Origin: Massospora cicadina | Taxonomy: Eukaryota > Entomophthoromycota > Entomophthoromycetes > Entomophthorales > Entomophthoraceae | Length of the DNA stretch: 64,000 bases | Direction: 5' to 3' | Assembly: GCA_022478985.1 (NCBI GenBank) | Contig: JAKSZP010000012.1 | Coordinates: forward strand, 1-64,000 | Shown here: positions 45,500 to 57,114 of the stretch, piece by piece | Position numbering within the stretch: the first letter of the stretch is position 1 | Layout: every line of letters starts with the position of its first letter | Notes under the pieces: generated by a model | What the model was told of the DNA's origin: nothing | Database searches by the model: none | The model's input: only the letters and a program-made list of their open reading frames with translations | Made by a program: the position numbers and the translations under genes

Positions 45500-47560
45500 T
45501 AGCAATCATAAGGAAGTATGATTTGTGACTATATTGACTTTTTACCATATAAATAAGGTTGGAAATGCTCAATAGCCAGTAGTACCGCCAAGCATTTGCA
45601 TTCCATAACGCTATAGTTGCATTCGGCTTTGGTTAGAGTTTTCCTATAGTAGGCAATAGGATGTTCAACTAAGTTTTCGTCATTGTAAAATAGTATGGCT
45701 CCAATGGCTATGTCAATAGCATTGGTAAAGAGGAGAAAAGGTTTGTCAAAATTAGGATATATAAGTACTGGAGAGTGGGAAAGAGAGATGCATAACAGGT
45801 TGAAGGCCTGCTGTTGCTTTTCTTTCCACTAGAAGGGTATCCCTTTCTTCAATAAATATACTTGAGGCTTAGAGCTGTTGACAAAGTGGGTAATAAAATG
45901 AAGATAATATCCCACCATCCCCAAAAAACTTGTATATTTCGTGGGGATTTAAGGGGGACATCTTGGAGATGGCTAGGATCTGGTCATCCATAAGGGATAT
46001 TCTGGCTTTCCCTACCATATGGCCCAAAAATTATTTTGTTCTAAAAAAGGAGCTTTTTAAGATCTTTAGTTTTAATGAAGCTTGTCGTAACCACTGGAAA
46101 ACTTGACTAAGATGATCTTTTGTGTTTGGTGAAGGTTCTCAAAAAACAATAATATTGTCGAGATAAACTACAACACAAGAACGTTTTAAATTACCTAAAA
46201 GTCTGTTTATGGCGCGTTGGAAGGTAGGAGGGGCGTTACATAACCCCTGCGGCGTTCAAGTGGGCTTTAACAATCCTTCACTTGAGATGAGACGCATATT
46301 TCACAATCTTCTGGTGATAAATCAACTTGCCAGTACCTGCAGGTGAGGTCTATAACCAAAAAATAGTGGTAACCTGACTTCAAGCATAGGATATCATCTA
46401 TATGCAGCAATGGATAGATATCTTTTCTTGTAATTTTTTTGAGGCAGCAATAATCCATGACAACATGGTGGCCACCATTTTTTTCCAAATTAATAGGAGT
46501 GGGGAAGCCCACGGGCTTTTAAAGCCATGAGTAACCCATCTTCCAACAGTTGCTGTAGCTCTAAAGCTACATGAGCATCTTCAACTTTAGGTTTTTGGTA
46601 TGGCCAAGATTTGAAGGGAGGGTGAGCCTCAGTCTCAATTTGGTGCATTACCCGGACATTTTTCTGTAATCACTTGGTACTAAGGAAAAAATGTTGTCAT
46701 ACTCCATGAGGAGATCTTCAACATTCTCACAATAATTAGGGGTGAGATTGTCTCCAATTATATTTTCAACTAGAGCTATGGTGGGTAGGGGATTGAACCC
46801 TAAAACTTGTAAGAGCCAAAACAACTCACATTGGTGATATTCTCAATTGGAGATAATTTTATGTAAGTGATAGGGGCATGCTGAGGGACTGGAGGGTTAG
46901 GTTCATTAAATTCCCTAATAGAGCAAAGATAAATTTCCCATAGGCAGGATCCAGAATGTCTGGGCATGTAAACGATTTTCTGATTGAAGGGTTTTGGTGT
47001 CCATTTAGCTCTAAAACTTGATTAAAAGTGATGTAGTCATGAGCCCATATCTACAATAAATTGTGAGCCAGAGGGTATTGTGTTAGGATTTAGGCATAAA
47101 GATGGATCCCGGCTTTTGCATCCACTGCCTTAGGGGGTAACTTAGTTTTGCCTCCTAAGACTTGGTATTTGATTTTAAAAATGGAGAACAGATATTCGAG
47201 GAGTCAGGTTCATTTTTTTGTGGCTTTTAATTTTCACTGGGAGTTTGAATATTAATGAAATCTGATACCCTAGTAGGGACAGGTATTTTCTTTGTGGTTA
47301 ATTCATTTAACCTTCTGCATTAGTTGGACCCCAATAAGCAGCTTGTAATTATTGTTTTCTAATTTAATAGCGGAGAAGTAATTAGAAGCTTTTCAAATTG
47401 GAGAGGTAAGGTGGAATATGTCCTAATTGCTGTAGTCATCCAATTACCAGCATCTCATATTCAGCGTCGTGAATCAATTATGGAGAAATCTTTTATTTTC
47501 TGGATAAGTCAGGATATAAAGTTAACCTGTGAGCTGGTATCAATTATTGAGAAAACTTAA
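45500..47560 (-). pseudogene. Gypsy-2 protease, RT and RNase H (broken)
   Basis: Protease: IIDTSSQVNFIS at about 47550-47515, the DTG-like site changed to DTS. RT: VGFPTPINLEKNGGHHVVMD then YCCLKKITRKDIYPLLHIDD and YHYFLVIDLTCRYWQVDLSP (46512-46290; family FxxLDLxSGYWQI), PQGLCNAPPTFQRAI (about 46255-46215) and YLDNIIVF with the box at 46165-46154, the second Asp now Asn. RNase H: FTNAIDIAIGAILFYNDE (about 45730-45680; family TDAS), IAYYRKTLTKAECNYSVMEC. Both Asp-to-Asn changes sit in CAA context where CGA would restore Asp. The long stretch 46600-47400 between protease and RT is poorly conserved. Confidence 0.7.
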
Positions 47561-47639
47561 ACCTTATGTTTAACTACCTCTACTCAAACCACCAAAAAGC
47601 TGAGCTGAGAATTAACAACTAGTAAACATTTGTGGGGGA

Positions 47640-48970
47640 GCTGTAGCGAAGCAAGCGGAGGATTTTGCAATGGCCAAGCTAGGGCTGTTCAATGATTTTA
47701 AATGTTTTATCTGCCAACTCTTGACTTTCCATAGAGGAACTGACCTCCAAGATCTGTTTGGTTAACTGCCCAACATAGAAATAGGAAAGCTGAAGATCTT
47801 TATTCACTTGGATATAAAGGGGTATGTTGACTTCTGCAGGAGCTGATAACACAAAGCATCCTGAGGTGCTGGGCATAGAACTAGAGCTAGTACAAGGGTC
47901 CAGAGGCACATGATTGTCATCAGCATAGGGAGCCTCCTGCCCTATACTAACTAATCTTTGCCAATCACATTTGAAGATGTGGCAAGAATCTACAGTATAG
48001 TTAGTTCTTTTGCAAAAAAGGCAGGATAATTCAGGGGTATATGACTTGGGGTGTAACCTCTAGAACTTGGGGCTGAGGCTTGTCATTATTAAAACAAGGG
48101 TCCCAATGTGTTTGAGTAGATTGGCTGGAATCTCCAAAAATGCTTCTTTGATATGGAAAGAGACATCTAGTTAGATTTCATCTCTTTAAGATAAAGTAGA
48201 ATATTAGGTATATTTTTAAGCACCAAAAACAAAGCAGTGATAGCATCATCTAAAGGAAGACATTTTCTGGAAACCAACATTTGAACCTCAAGGTAAAAAC
48301 AGTGAGCAAACTCAGTGGTGGTTTCTTCCTGATTAAGGCTTAAGCTCATAAAAGTTTGCTTTTGGTTGGATAAAGTTAAGTCGCTCCCAAATTCCCAAAT
48401 CAAATTAGTCTTTGTGTTGTCCCAAGTCCAGAATGCATTAGGTGAGGTACCAAAATGTTTTGACCTGCATGACTAATACAGTTAGGTGCTTTAGCCATTG
48501 GGTATCAGTGGCTTCTTTCATAGCACTTTCATAACAAAATAGGAAAGGTAAGTTACTCCCAATGCCTGGGACGTAATTCTCTTTGAACAACGGTTTGAAC
48601 ATGCCATTGTTGGGGGGGTTAATGGTCAAATAACATGAATTGACACTGGAGTGCATTTTCACCTGAAAACTACTATCGCTGGGAGATACGTGAGGGTGGA
48701 GAGCATGTATATAATTTTGTAAATCGTTGATATCTTCAAATATTAAATATACCCAATTATGGAAGGCACAAAGGGCCAATTTGGTGGCAACGATTGGTGT
48801 TAACTGCCATATTTTGCTTTTTAGCTCATTAGTTGCATCCTGAAGTTAGAGTTGGAGTTGCTCAATGTTGAGATTATTTGTTTAATCACATGTATCACAG
48901 CAGGTAATTTCTCCATAAAGTTGAGGCGCTCCTGATCCAGAGAGGGATCTAACGCCAAATTGTTATTGCT
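47640..48970 (-). pseudogene. Gypsy-2 gag with zinc knuckle (broken)
   Basis: The gene begins at about 48973 with MSNNNLALDPSLDQERLNFM. A gag-like region covers 48779-48440. The Retrotrans_gag-like core at 48403-48170 (LSNQKQTFMSLSLNQEETTT then EFAHCFYLEVQMLVSRKCLP) parallels Gypsy-1 EFSERFMMEAHVLIG. The knuckle at about 48023-47981 reads CLFCKRTNYTVDSC, the CX2CX4HX4C pattern with His changed to Tyr (CAT to TAT). A separate open stretch 47909-47679 continues toward the protease. Confidence 0.65.
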
Positions 48971-49026
48971 CATTTTATAATAGTTGCACCGTGAAATCAG
49001 GGTAAACCTAGCAGGAGCACCAGTTT

Positions 49027-49586
49027 TGTTGGGACCAAGGGGTTTAGACCACTTGTCACATGAGAAATTAAAGACCAGCAAACCCGAAGTTCTAGGTGCT
49101 GGATTGTACTTATTTGCTTTTCTTAGTAAGAAAGTCTTTTCTCAGGTTAATGTGCCTGGAGTCATATATCCTAACTATTATTTTACCCTAAATAAATAGA
49201 GTAGTCCAATTTAACATAAATGGCAATAAGAGAGTCAAGTTTATTGCTTTGAGTCATCATTATATGGGAGTCTTTCTCAGTCAATCTCCATGCGTACCAA
49301 GCTAAGGTTTATTCTCATTAACAATTGGGAATTTGGTGGCAGGTAATTCATTTTTTGGTTTAATAGGATTTGCTCGCTGACATATATCATGTTTGAACCT
49401 CAATTTTAGGGGGGTTTTGGGTGAGTAGTATTTGACCCCATTAGTCAGGGATTGTCCCCAATATCAAGAGAGCTTAAAATTCGTTGGAAATTATCCCCAT
49501 TAATGGTTTCAGTTATTTTGACAGTTTGGGTTCAATTCCCATTATCTGACTCATCCAAATCTCCAATTTGGGTAGAAATCATGACA
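49027..49586 (-). repeat. 5' LTR of Gypsy-2
   Basis: 560 bp; on minus starts TGTCATGATTTCTACCC at 49586 and ends ...TTGGTCCCAACA at 49027. Partner of 43581-44130. Confidence 0.8.
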
Positions 49587-49860
49587 AAGCCTCTTCAGCA
49601 TGGCTTAAAACACACTTAAGCAATATATGATAACATTTGCAATAAAACAGCAAATTCCATTAGATTTGTAGGTTATTACACCACATGATTTTTTTGACAA
49701 ATTACATATGAGCTATTTCAATTGAGGGCTAAAAGAAGGAGGTATATCAGCAATTGAAGTAAGAGACTCATTAATTTGATGAATGCTGATAAAATTTTGT
49801 TTTTGTGCAATGACATGAAGTTGAAATTCTCTTTGATTGGTGTTGACCACAGCAGCTGTA
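49587..49860. other. No gene recognised
   Basis: Short unique-looking flank between Gypsy-2 and SINE-1. Confidence 0.4.
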
Positions 49861-49877
49861 CAGGTATGTGGTTTCTT

Positions 49878-50160
49878 TTTTATCTAACTGAGGCAAGCTG
49901 ACCAGGGGGCAGACATTACTGAAAGAAAGAAACAACATGAAACCTGAACAGGGTCAACTCCATTGAAGAAAGTTTTTCCACCTCCGGATCGGGACTCAAA
50001 TTTTTCTGACTACGTCATGGGTAAGGTTTTCGTTTATTAGACCTACTAACCGCCAATAGCTTCCTTTGGCTGGCACCCCGATCGATGTGCGAAGGGTGGG
50101 AATCAAACCCGCAACCTTCAGGTTGGTAGCCGTACGCCCTTACTGACTCGCCTTCCACCC
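49878..50160 (-). mobile_element. tRNA-derived SINE (SINE-1) with perfect 17-bp target duplication
   Basis: A 283-bp element on the minus strand. The head (50160 to about 50090) is tRNA-like: GGGTGGAAGGCGAGTCAGTA (A-box-like), GGGCGTACGGCTACCAACC with AACCTGAAGGTT able to pair, then GCGGGTTTGATTCCCACCC, a near-exact B box with T-stem (GGTTTGATTCC against GGTTCGANTCC). A body of about 180 bp of unknown origin follows. The 3' end is TGTCTGCCCCCTGGTCAGC then TTGCCTCAGTTAGATAAAAA, the tail shared with the LINE. CAGGTATGTGGTTTCTT is present exactly at 49861-49877 and 50161-50177. With a Pol III-type head, LINE-derived tail and long TSD this is a textbook SINE. The tRNA isotype was not determined. 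Confidence 0.88.
49884..49915 (-). promoter_or_regulatory. Shared LINE/SINE 3' tail motif (SINE-1)
   Basis: TGTCTGCCCCCTGGTCAGCT then TGCCTCAGTTA on the minus strand, preceded by TTTCAGTAA as in copy B. Confidence 0.7.
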
Positions 50161-50177
50161 CAGGTATGTGGTTTCTT

Positions 50178-51202
50178 GGTAATATAAAACGCATCACTGT
50201 TTGGTGACTGGAAGCATGCTCTGAACCAAAATTGGTTCAACTAAAAAATAAACTTGGTTTAACTTCAATTTAAACAAAACGTTAGCTAGCAATATGTTAA
50301 TATAAACTAATAGAAAAAACTATTAGCTGAAACCAAGATGTTTTTAATTGTGGATATGATGATAATTAATATTGGTGATGGTTATCAATTTAATTCCAAG
50401 CTACTGATTATCATAGCATTAATTGCTGAAAAAGTGCTATTAAATCTAGTCGTTGACTTATATCATTAATCATCATACTGGGTCAGAACTCCCTTCAAAT
50501 ATTAAAAGTTTCAGCAATTATGTCTGCAAGTTTTGGTGACATTAAAAGCTGCCTTAATTAAGCTCAATACCTTCAGGAATTTAATTTTTACCAAAATAGA
50601 TATGTTTGATTGATCAATCAAAATAGAAAATCTAAATAAGAACTTCACAGTAGAAAGTTTAAAATCATAAAACTAGCTAATTAATTTGGCAATCTCAAAT
50701 AGTTTAAAAAAGCTAGTTTTGGAACATATTGAAAAAAATTATAGATCTAGTTAGTAACCCAACATAGTCCCCAGATTAAAAATAAAATCTTCTGACATGC
50801 CATATGGAAACACTGATTCCTCCTCTGGGAATCAAGCTGGCTTTGCGGTGCCCTTCATTGTACTTATAAAACATTAATATTATGGCAGAGAGGTCATTAG
50901 TACAATCCTCCTCCTCTATGAATTTCCAGGATAATTGGAAGAATACATTAAAAAAGCTTTAATGTTAATTCTCCTAAAGTAAAATGACATTATTTATTGC
51001 AAAGTAGATAATAGTATGCCAAATCTAAGAAGTAATCAAAAATTTTGATCTTAATTTTAATGAATGAAATTTTTATGTAATAATTTTTCATTTTGATTAT
51101 TATCTATATGCTCTTAAAAACTTAGCATGCAACCTAATCACTACCTTCCATTCATGAGAGACTTAATAATATAGACATCTCTACCATCTTATTCATGACC
51201 TC
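50178..51202. other. AT-rich gap, nothing recognised
   Basis: About 1 kb of very AT-rich DNA between SINE-1 and Gypsy-3; no coding or repeat feature identified. Confidence 0.45.
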
Positions 51203-51981
51203 TGTCAGAAAACTTGAAGTTTTGACTAGTTAATAAAAATGTCCCTTAAAGAATAGTTCAAATTTTAATAATAATAATCTTCAGTCTAATCCTCAGAAGA
51301 ATTGGTTAGAGTGGAGTAATGATTGTACTTCTAGTATCTGGACAAATAGTTCATATCAAGTCAACAAGGTTATTAGAACTACTGGTGGAATTGGGACACT
51401 GACTTGGAAGTCCGCCAAAGCAATACTTAAATTTAGTGCTAACACCTAAAAAGTTCACCCCTTTTAAAGACTAGAAGGGGGTACCAGGGATGAGAATATT
51501 TTACCAGCCAATCATTCACTAAGAAGTCTGGTAACTGGCAAAAATGAAAATATTTTTAAGATGGACAATCAGAGAGATTATATTAATGTTTTTACCCCAT
51601 GGTTACATCATCCCTACCTTCGACCTAATACCCAAAATTCAGCCCTTTCAAGATGAAAATACTTTCAATTGTTCTGATAGCCCAATAATCATTCAATTAA
51701 ATCTTTTCACTTTTCTTAATACAAATTCTCTTAATTCCTTTTTATAGCCTCCAAGTATCTTAAATAATGAGATGTTAACTTATAAAGTATCGTTAATTTT
51801 CTAACCTAAAAGTGATAACATTTTACACATTTTTATCATTTGATTTACATTTATTTGCGGTCTAATTTTATCCCAAAATCTTAAAACGGCAGTTTTGAGT
51901 TTACTACTCCTGCGCCTGCTAATTTGTTGAAATCCTGTTCCAAAAGCACCTGTGAGCAACAAAAGTGCCAGAATTCCAACA
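51203..51981 (+). repeat. 5' LTR of Gypsy-3
   Basis: Starts TGTCAGAAAACTTG and ends CAGAATTCCAACA. Long blocks match 57115-57900, for example ATATTTTACCAGCCAATCAT and CTGCGCCTGCTAATTTG. Confidence 0.85.
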
Positions 51982-52019
51982 AATGGTTCTCACTACAGCC
52001 TTAGCCTGTACCTCACTAT

Positions 52020-53430
52020 CTTTTAACTAAAATGGAGAATGTTTGGGTGAGTAACCCTTTTATCTCACCATTGAAGATGAACCCAGGATAGACGCTATTG
52101 AACACAGTTAGCTAACGCTTTGTACCATCTCAAAAAGCTGAACAGCGTCCCTCTCTTGGTCCTCATGGGGCCGCTCCTGCTGATCTTGCTCTCGCTTGGA
52201 GTAACATCGCCCTTTCAAACCCCCCTCTAAAGACAAGTGTATCCCAGGTGAAAGTAGTATTGCCTAGTCTCTCTACGCTTATAAATCTGCCATGGATGGC
52301 ACAACTAATTGTCAAAAAATCAAGCACATCTTAACTTGATTTACTCACATGGCCCAAAAGATAGTGATTCCTCATATGAACACCCTTAGTACCTGGTTGG
52401 AGGTCAAAGAAGCGCTTACGGACAGATTTTAGCTCACCTCAGAGTTTAAACATAAAGAAACGAGCCTTTGTGCGCCTTAGTATGCACAAATAAAACTGGT
52501 TACTGCCTTCAATGATTGGTTCTACATAGAAGCCCAGACTCTGTTAACCTCTAAAATGTTAACTCTTGATGACGCCGTTGCTGCCATTCTGACTTGCTTA
52601 GCTTCTCACCCTTCCTTAGCAAGGCATATTATCCCAGGGAAATGTCATTGCCAGAATAATTACGATATCAAGAAGAATCTGCTAGAGATTATGGATTTTC
52701 ATAAAGTTGAGACTACCTAAGTAGTTGCTTTAAAACCCCAAGTCTTAACCATTCAGAATATCTCAAAAGTAGCCCAGCAGAAGAAGTTACGACGACCCAA
52801 TGGACCTTTCTGTTCTTGTTACCATCCTGAAACCTGATCCTGTGGTGCGACTCAAAAAGGAAATCACCCTGTTATCAGAGGTTGGTCAGAGTGCGCTAGT
52901 GGTGACAGGGCAGCGCACGCTTCATCATCTGCACCCTGAGTGTGCCCTGTGAATCCAGTTGAGACTTTAACTCACCCACGCCCTCTACTAAGGGGCCTCC
53001 CACAGAGTTTCAATTGACACGTCCCTCCATGATGCAGCTCATACCTTCCTTGGCACCCCCTATGGGTTTTCGCGTTTTGAAACCTGACCTCAGGTGCAGC
53101 AAAAATATGAAACACCCCACTATGTGTAGCTGAGTCCGCAATCTTCAAGCAAGACAACTAAGCGCAGAAGCAAAAGGTTGTTAAATCTAAATCGCCTTCC
53201 CCATGGAAAAACAGTATTTGAGCACCCCAAGAGTATCCAGTGCCACAAGGAAGGGCATGCTGACAATGCAAGTCATAAAATGATAATCAACGAACCTGAC
53301 ATGCCTAACTCTAACCTCCCTCCTACTGCTCCTCTGACTTGCATAGAGAACCCATCTGATGATAAATCTGAAGGTGTTTATGAAGACGTTGGATATTATG
53401 TCCTCAGAGCCCAGTTAAAGTAGGGATACT
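52020..53430 (+). pseudogene. Gypsy-3 gag (broken)
   Basis: Readable pieces include a gag-like core around 52440-52640 (KLVTAFNDWFYIEAQTLLTS then LDDAVAAILTCLASHP, allowing frame changes), which parallels Gypsy-2 EFAHCFYLEVQMLVS. A knuckle remnant lies in the open stretch 53178-53423 (IQCHKEGHADNASH), where Cys residues are missing. No intact start is evident. Identification rests on position and on similarity to the other gag genes of the window. Confidence 0.5.
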
Positions 53431-53639
53431 GGGCAGGCTAATCCCTGAAGGAGTAAATATGGCTGTGATACCCAATGAAACCTATTTTAACCAAGTTATG
53501 GGGTGCCCTGAGGTTATCAATGCTACTAGTGATGTCAATTAATTCATAGCCTTGTTAATACGACCTATTCAAAATCTTCATACACTACAATCCATTTAAT
53601 AAATATTTTGAGACAGTTAAAACCTTGCCTCCACTTTCC

Positions 53640-56600
53640 GTCATAAGGAGTTTCTAGCTCTCCCCTTAACTTTGGTGGAACTGTAATCAAAGTGGAGGTC
53701 ATCATCAGAAAGGTACATATTATCACCATCCTTACTTCTGGTTCACCAATAAATGTGATCTTCTTAAAAACATATCAAGAAGATTAAGTTTGCGCCTGAC
53801 CTGGAATACTCTCAAGAGTATGAAACTCCAGTCCCAACAGTACTTGCGCTAATGGGGCATCATCCTCTTTACCCCTAAGACTTGAGAAGCTATCCTGTCA
53901 GCACCAGCTGTGGCCTTGGATGACAATACTTACAATAACATTGGCACTCAATTTATGCTTGAGTATGACAGAATTATAATACTGAACAGGGGTTATCTCT
54001 CCTTGCTTAATTATGAAGTTCCGCTGGTTTTTAACAAGAAAGAACCCAATAAGAAGGAATACTCTTAATCAGTTGAGTAACCCTTTTCTGCTTTATTACT
54101 GAACTATACCACATCCTGGAAAAATACAAAAAAGTGGCCTGATTCAGTATTAGCTTTAGAAATCATTCCTTTTTATGTCTCAGAAGAGCTATCAGTCAAG
54201 TCTGGTGAACAACGAGTGGTTGACACCATGATTACCTTCCAAATGCCCCAAAACTTCTTAATCTACCTAACAAGCATCAGTTTTAGATAGCTCCGTAGAG
54301 CTTTAAGTATTAATGTAATACTATATCTTGCCTACCAGCGACCTGATAATTTCTGTTGGGGAATCTTACTAATAAGGACATTATTATGAGAAGCATCAGG
54401 AGATATAAGAAAGGTCTTCTAATTCCCACTGAGATAATTGAAAAACTTCACTACATTGGGTCTATTTTAGAGATGTGCATACCTACTGATTAATGCTATG
54501 TACTCTGCCTAACGTTAACATTTCTGATGAAATATCCCCAGACGAGTTTGAAGACCACTCTTTATAGTATACAATATTGATAACTTTTCTGATTCTAATA
54601 CTGGTTATGGGCACATGAAGGTCTGGAGCCACACAGTTGTTGGTGATGCCAGTCCTATCCGATCTAAACCTTACCATAAATCAAGGTTAAAGAGCAATAA
54701 AAGAGGACCAAGATCAAGCAGCTACTAGAAGCTGGGTTGCTAGTACCTTACCATAGCCCTTGTGCTTCTCCTCTCTTTTCTATTAGATAAAATGGATGTC
54801 ATTGGGTAATTATGGACTACTAAAAAAGGAACAACTTCATTAAGAAAGTTAACTACCCCAGCCACACATTAATGATGCTCTTGCACAATTCTCTAGCTCC
54901 AAATTTTTTCTGATATGGACTTAGCCAGCGGATACTGGAAAATGGACCTTAAAACAAGATCCGTAGAAATGAGCTCTCATTTGCAAAGAAGGCTTATTTC
55001 AATTCAACTAATTACCTCAAGGGTTGTGCAACGCGCCCACATCATTCCAATGAGCAATGGGCCATATTGTATGGAATTTAAGCTGAGTTATGTAGTTGTC
55101 TACCTTAATGATATCACACTTTTCTCTTGAACTCTCATTGAGCATCTTTATCATCTTAAAGAAATTTTAGCTTTTCCAAGTCTAGCATTAAGTTGAAGCC
55201 CTCAAAATTCACTTTCATTTAGAAAAAACTAGACCTTATAAGACAAGCTATCTCGCAAGAAGGGGTTCAACCCCTACAAAATTTAGTTGATGCAAAATAA
55301 AAATGCCTTCGCCTTAAATCTATGAGATATCCTGATTTTCAATATGATGGTATATTACCATCACTTTATTTAAAAGCTCACTCAGCTCAGTGAGCCTCTC
55401 ATTCAATTATTAGCCAAGAACACTCCCTTCTATTGGGGTTATGAGAAAAATGCTGCATATGAGACGCTAAAGCAACTTCTACAAGAACGCCCTATCCTAA
55501 GCTACCCTGATTATGTAAAACCTTTCATATGTTAACCTAAGGCTCTTATTAAGATGTTGGAGCCATCTTGGCTCAATTGGATGATATTGATGTGGATCAT
55601 CACATTTCCTACTTCAGCAAGATAATTTTAAAAGCTGGAAGAAACTACAGCGTCAAAGAAAAAAAATGTCTTGCTGTCCTGCTCACAGTAAAACATTACC
55701 ACACTTTTTGTATGGAATCACCTTCACCATGATTACTGGCCACGCCTCCTTGAGTGGCTACTAAATAGAAGGAAACCACAAGACAGTTAGCTCATTGGTC
55801 CTTGAAGCTCCAACATTCTAATATAAAAACTAAGCACAGCTGAGACTTAGATATGGATGTCGATGGTTTGACCTAGTTGCTTGGCCTTCACTTGATAATT
55901 TTGAAGCTAAGAGATTACATGATCTCCTAATGACCCCTGATGCTTGGGACAATGAGGATGACCCTATCAAAAAATTCTAACGCGCCACTCTTACAGTACC
56001 AAAGTAAAAAGTGAGAAGCTATATAAAAAGGTAGTGGAAAAGGTTGCCCTATCTTCAACTTTCAGAGCAAGTACCTGCTATCCTGGAGGCCCACTCTACC
56101 CTTGGTCATGGTGGAGTATGGAAGGCTAATGAATGGATTAAAACTTGGTACTATTGGAGGGGAATTATAGAATTCATTGTTAAAGTCCTGGATGACTGCT
56201 TAGCCTGAAAAAAGCAATCCAGACTCAAAATCGAATATCAATACCAACCTACTACCCCTCAGAAACCTTTTCTCATGGCATTTCTAGATGTGATCTCGCT
56301 TACCCCAGACTACCAGTAAGCTACATACTAGTAGGATTCAATCACTTTACAAAATGAATAAAAGCTGTGGCTCTTTCAGCCCAAACTGCTAAAGCTACCG
56401 CCACTTTTCTTCATCAGTATATTCTCACCTGCCATGGATGCCCCAAGTCCTACTCTATGATAATGGGAAATTTCACTATAGAGTAGTCAAGATCCTGGAA
56501 ACCTCCATGAGAGCTTAACAATTCTTCTTGACACCCTATAACCCTTTAAAAATGGTACCGTAGAAAGAGCAAATGCTACCTTGGTATCCATATTACAAAA

Positions 56601-56750
56601 AATGGCCACTTCAGACCCAGTGCACTGGGATCAGATCTTGTCTAGTTCCCTTATGGCATATTTAATCAGTTATCACCAAAATACTAAAATGTCTCCTTTT
56701 CGCGTTTTGTATGTCCAAAAAACTCTGGGGTACCCGCTCTCTTAGCCATA
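53640..56750 (+). pseudogene. Gypsy-3 pol: protease, RT, RNase H, integrase (broken)
   Basis: Protease remnant: ILTSGSPINVIFL at about 53725-53765 (family LDSGSPINV, so Asp is lost). RT at about 54690-55130: ADTGYWKMDLKT-like DMDLASGYWKMDL (54913), LPQGLCNAPTSFQ-like block (about 55012-55050), YLNDITLFS with the box at 55101-55112, first Asp now Asn. RNase H at 55510-55740: VGAILAQLDDIDVDHHISYF then KAGRNYSVKEKKCLAVLL. Integrase: GHGGVWKANEWIKTWYYW (about 56105-56160), then FLDVISLTPDYQ (about 56283), GTVERANATLVSILQKMA (about 56553) and SYHQNTKMSPFRVLYV (about 56670-56720). Confidence 0.7.
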
Positions 56751-57114
56751 GGTGTCCTTTCTGCTAGGACTAAAGATACTGATCAGCCATGCAGAAATTG
56801 CTCAGCACATCATTCCTCTTCAATATGAGGCCATGACCAATTTAGAAAACTTTCACTAAAAAGGGCCAAGCAGCTAATTAGCTTAAATCCCAGCTACCCT
56901 CATTTCAAGTATTAGACTTGTGTCTATACTGCCATAACCGCATCACTCCCTGAAGTGTGAAGATCAGGTCCATTTGGGAAGGATCTTTTGTGGTTACTTA
57001 CAAGTGGGGTGATGAGTATTCTACTAAGTCTCTTGCCACTTAGATCACTATAAACTGAGAACATGGACAATATATACGCCCATAGTCTTCCCCCAACATT
57101 CTTGAAGGGGGTAA

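Larger units (their letters stand above)
43581..49586 (-). mobile_element. Ty3/gypsy retrotransposon Gypsy-2, both LTRs present, inactive
   Basis: The element is 6,006 bp on the minus strand. The 5' LTR is at 49027-49586 and the 3' LTR at 43581-44130; they match over their full length. A TGGTGCTCCTGC primer-binding-site candidate follows the 5' LTR (49022-49011). A short purine tract (AGAGGGGAACG) precedes the 3' LTR. Internal order from right to left is gag, protease, RT, RNase H, integrase; no chromodomain was seen. All genes are broken. Flanking pentamers (CTGCC, AAGCC) do not match well, so target duplication is not shown. Confidence 0.85.

Noticed and set aside
46770..46800. GGGGATTGAACCCTA resembling a tRNA T-arm
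   Set aside because: Sits within the Gypsy-2 protease-RT spacer with no tRNA-like sequence around it.
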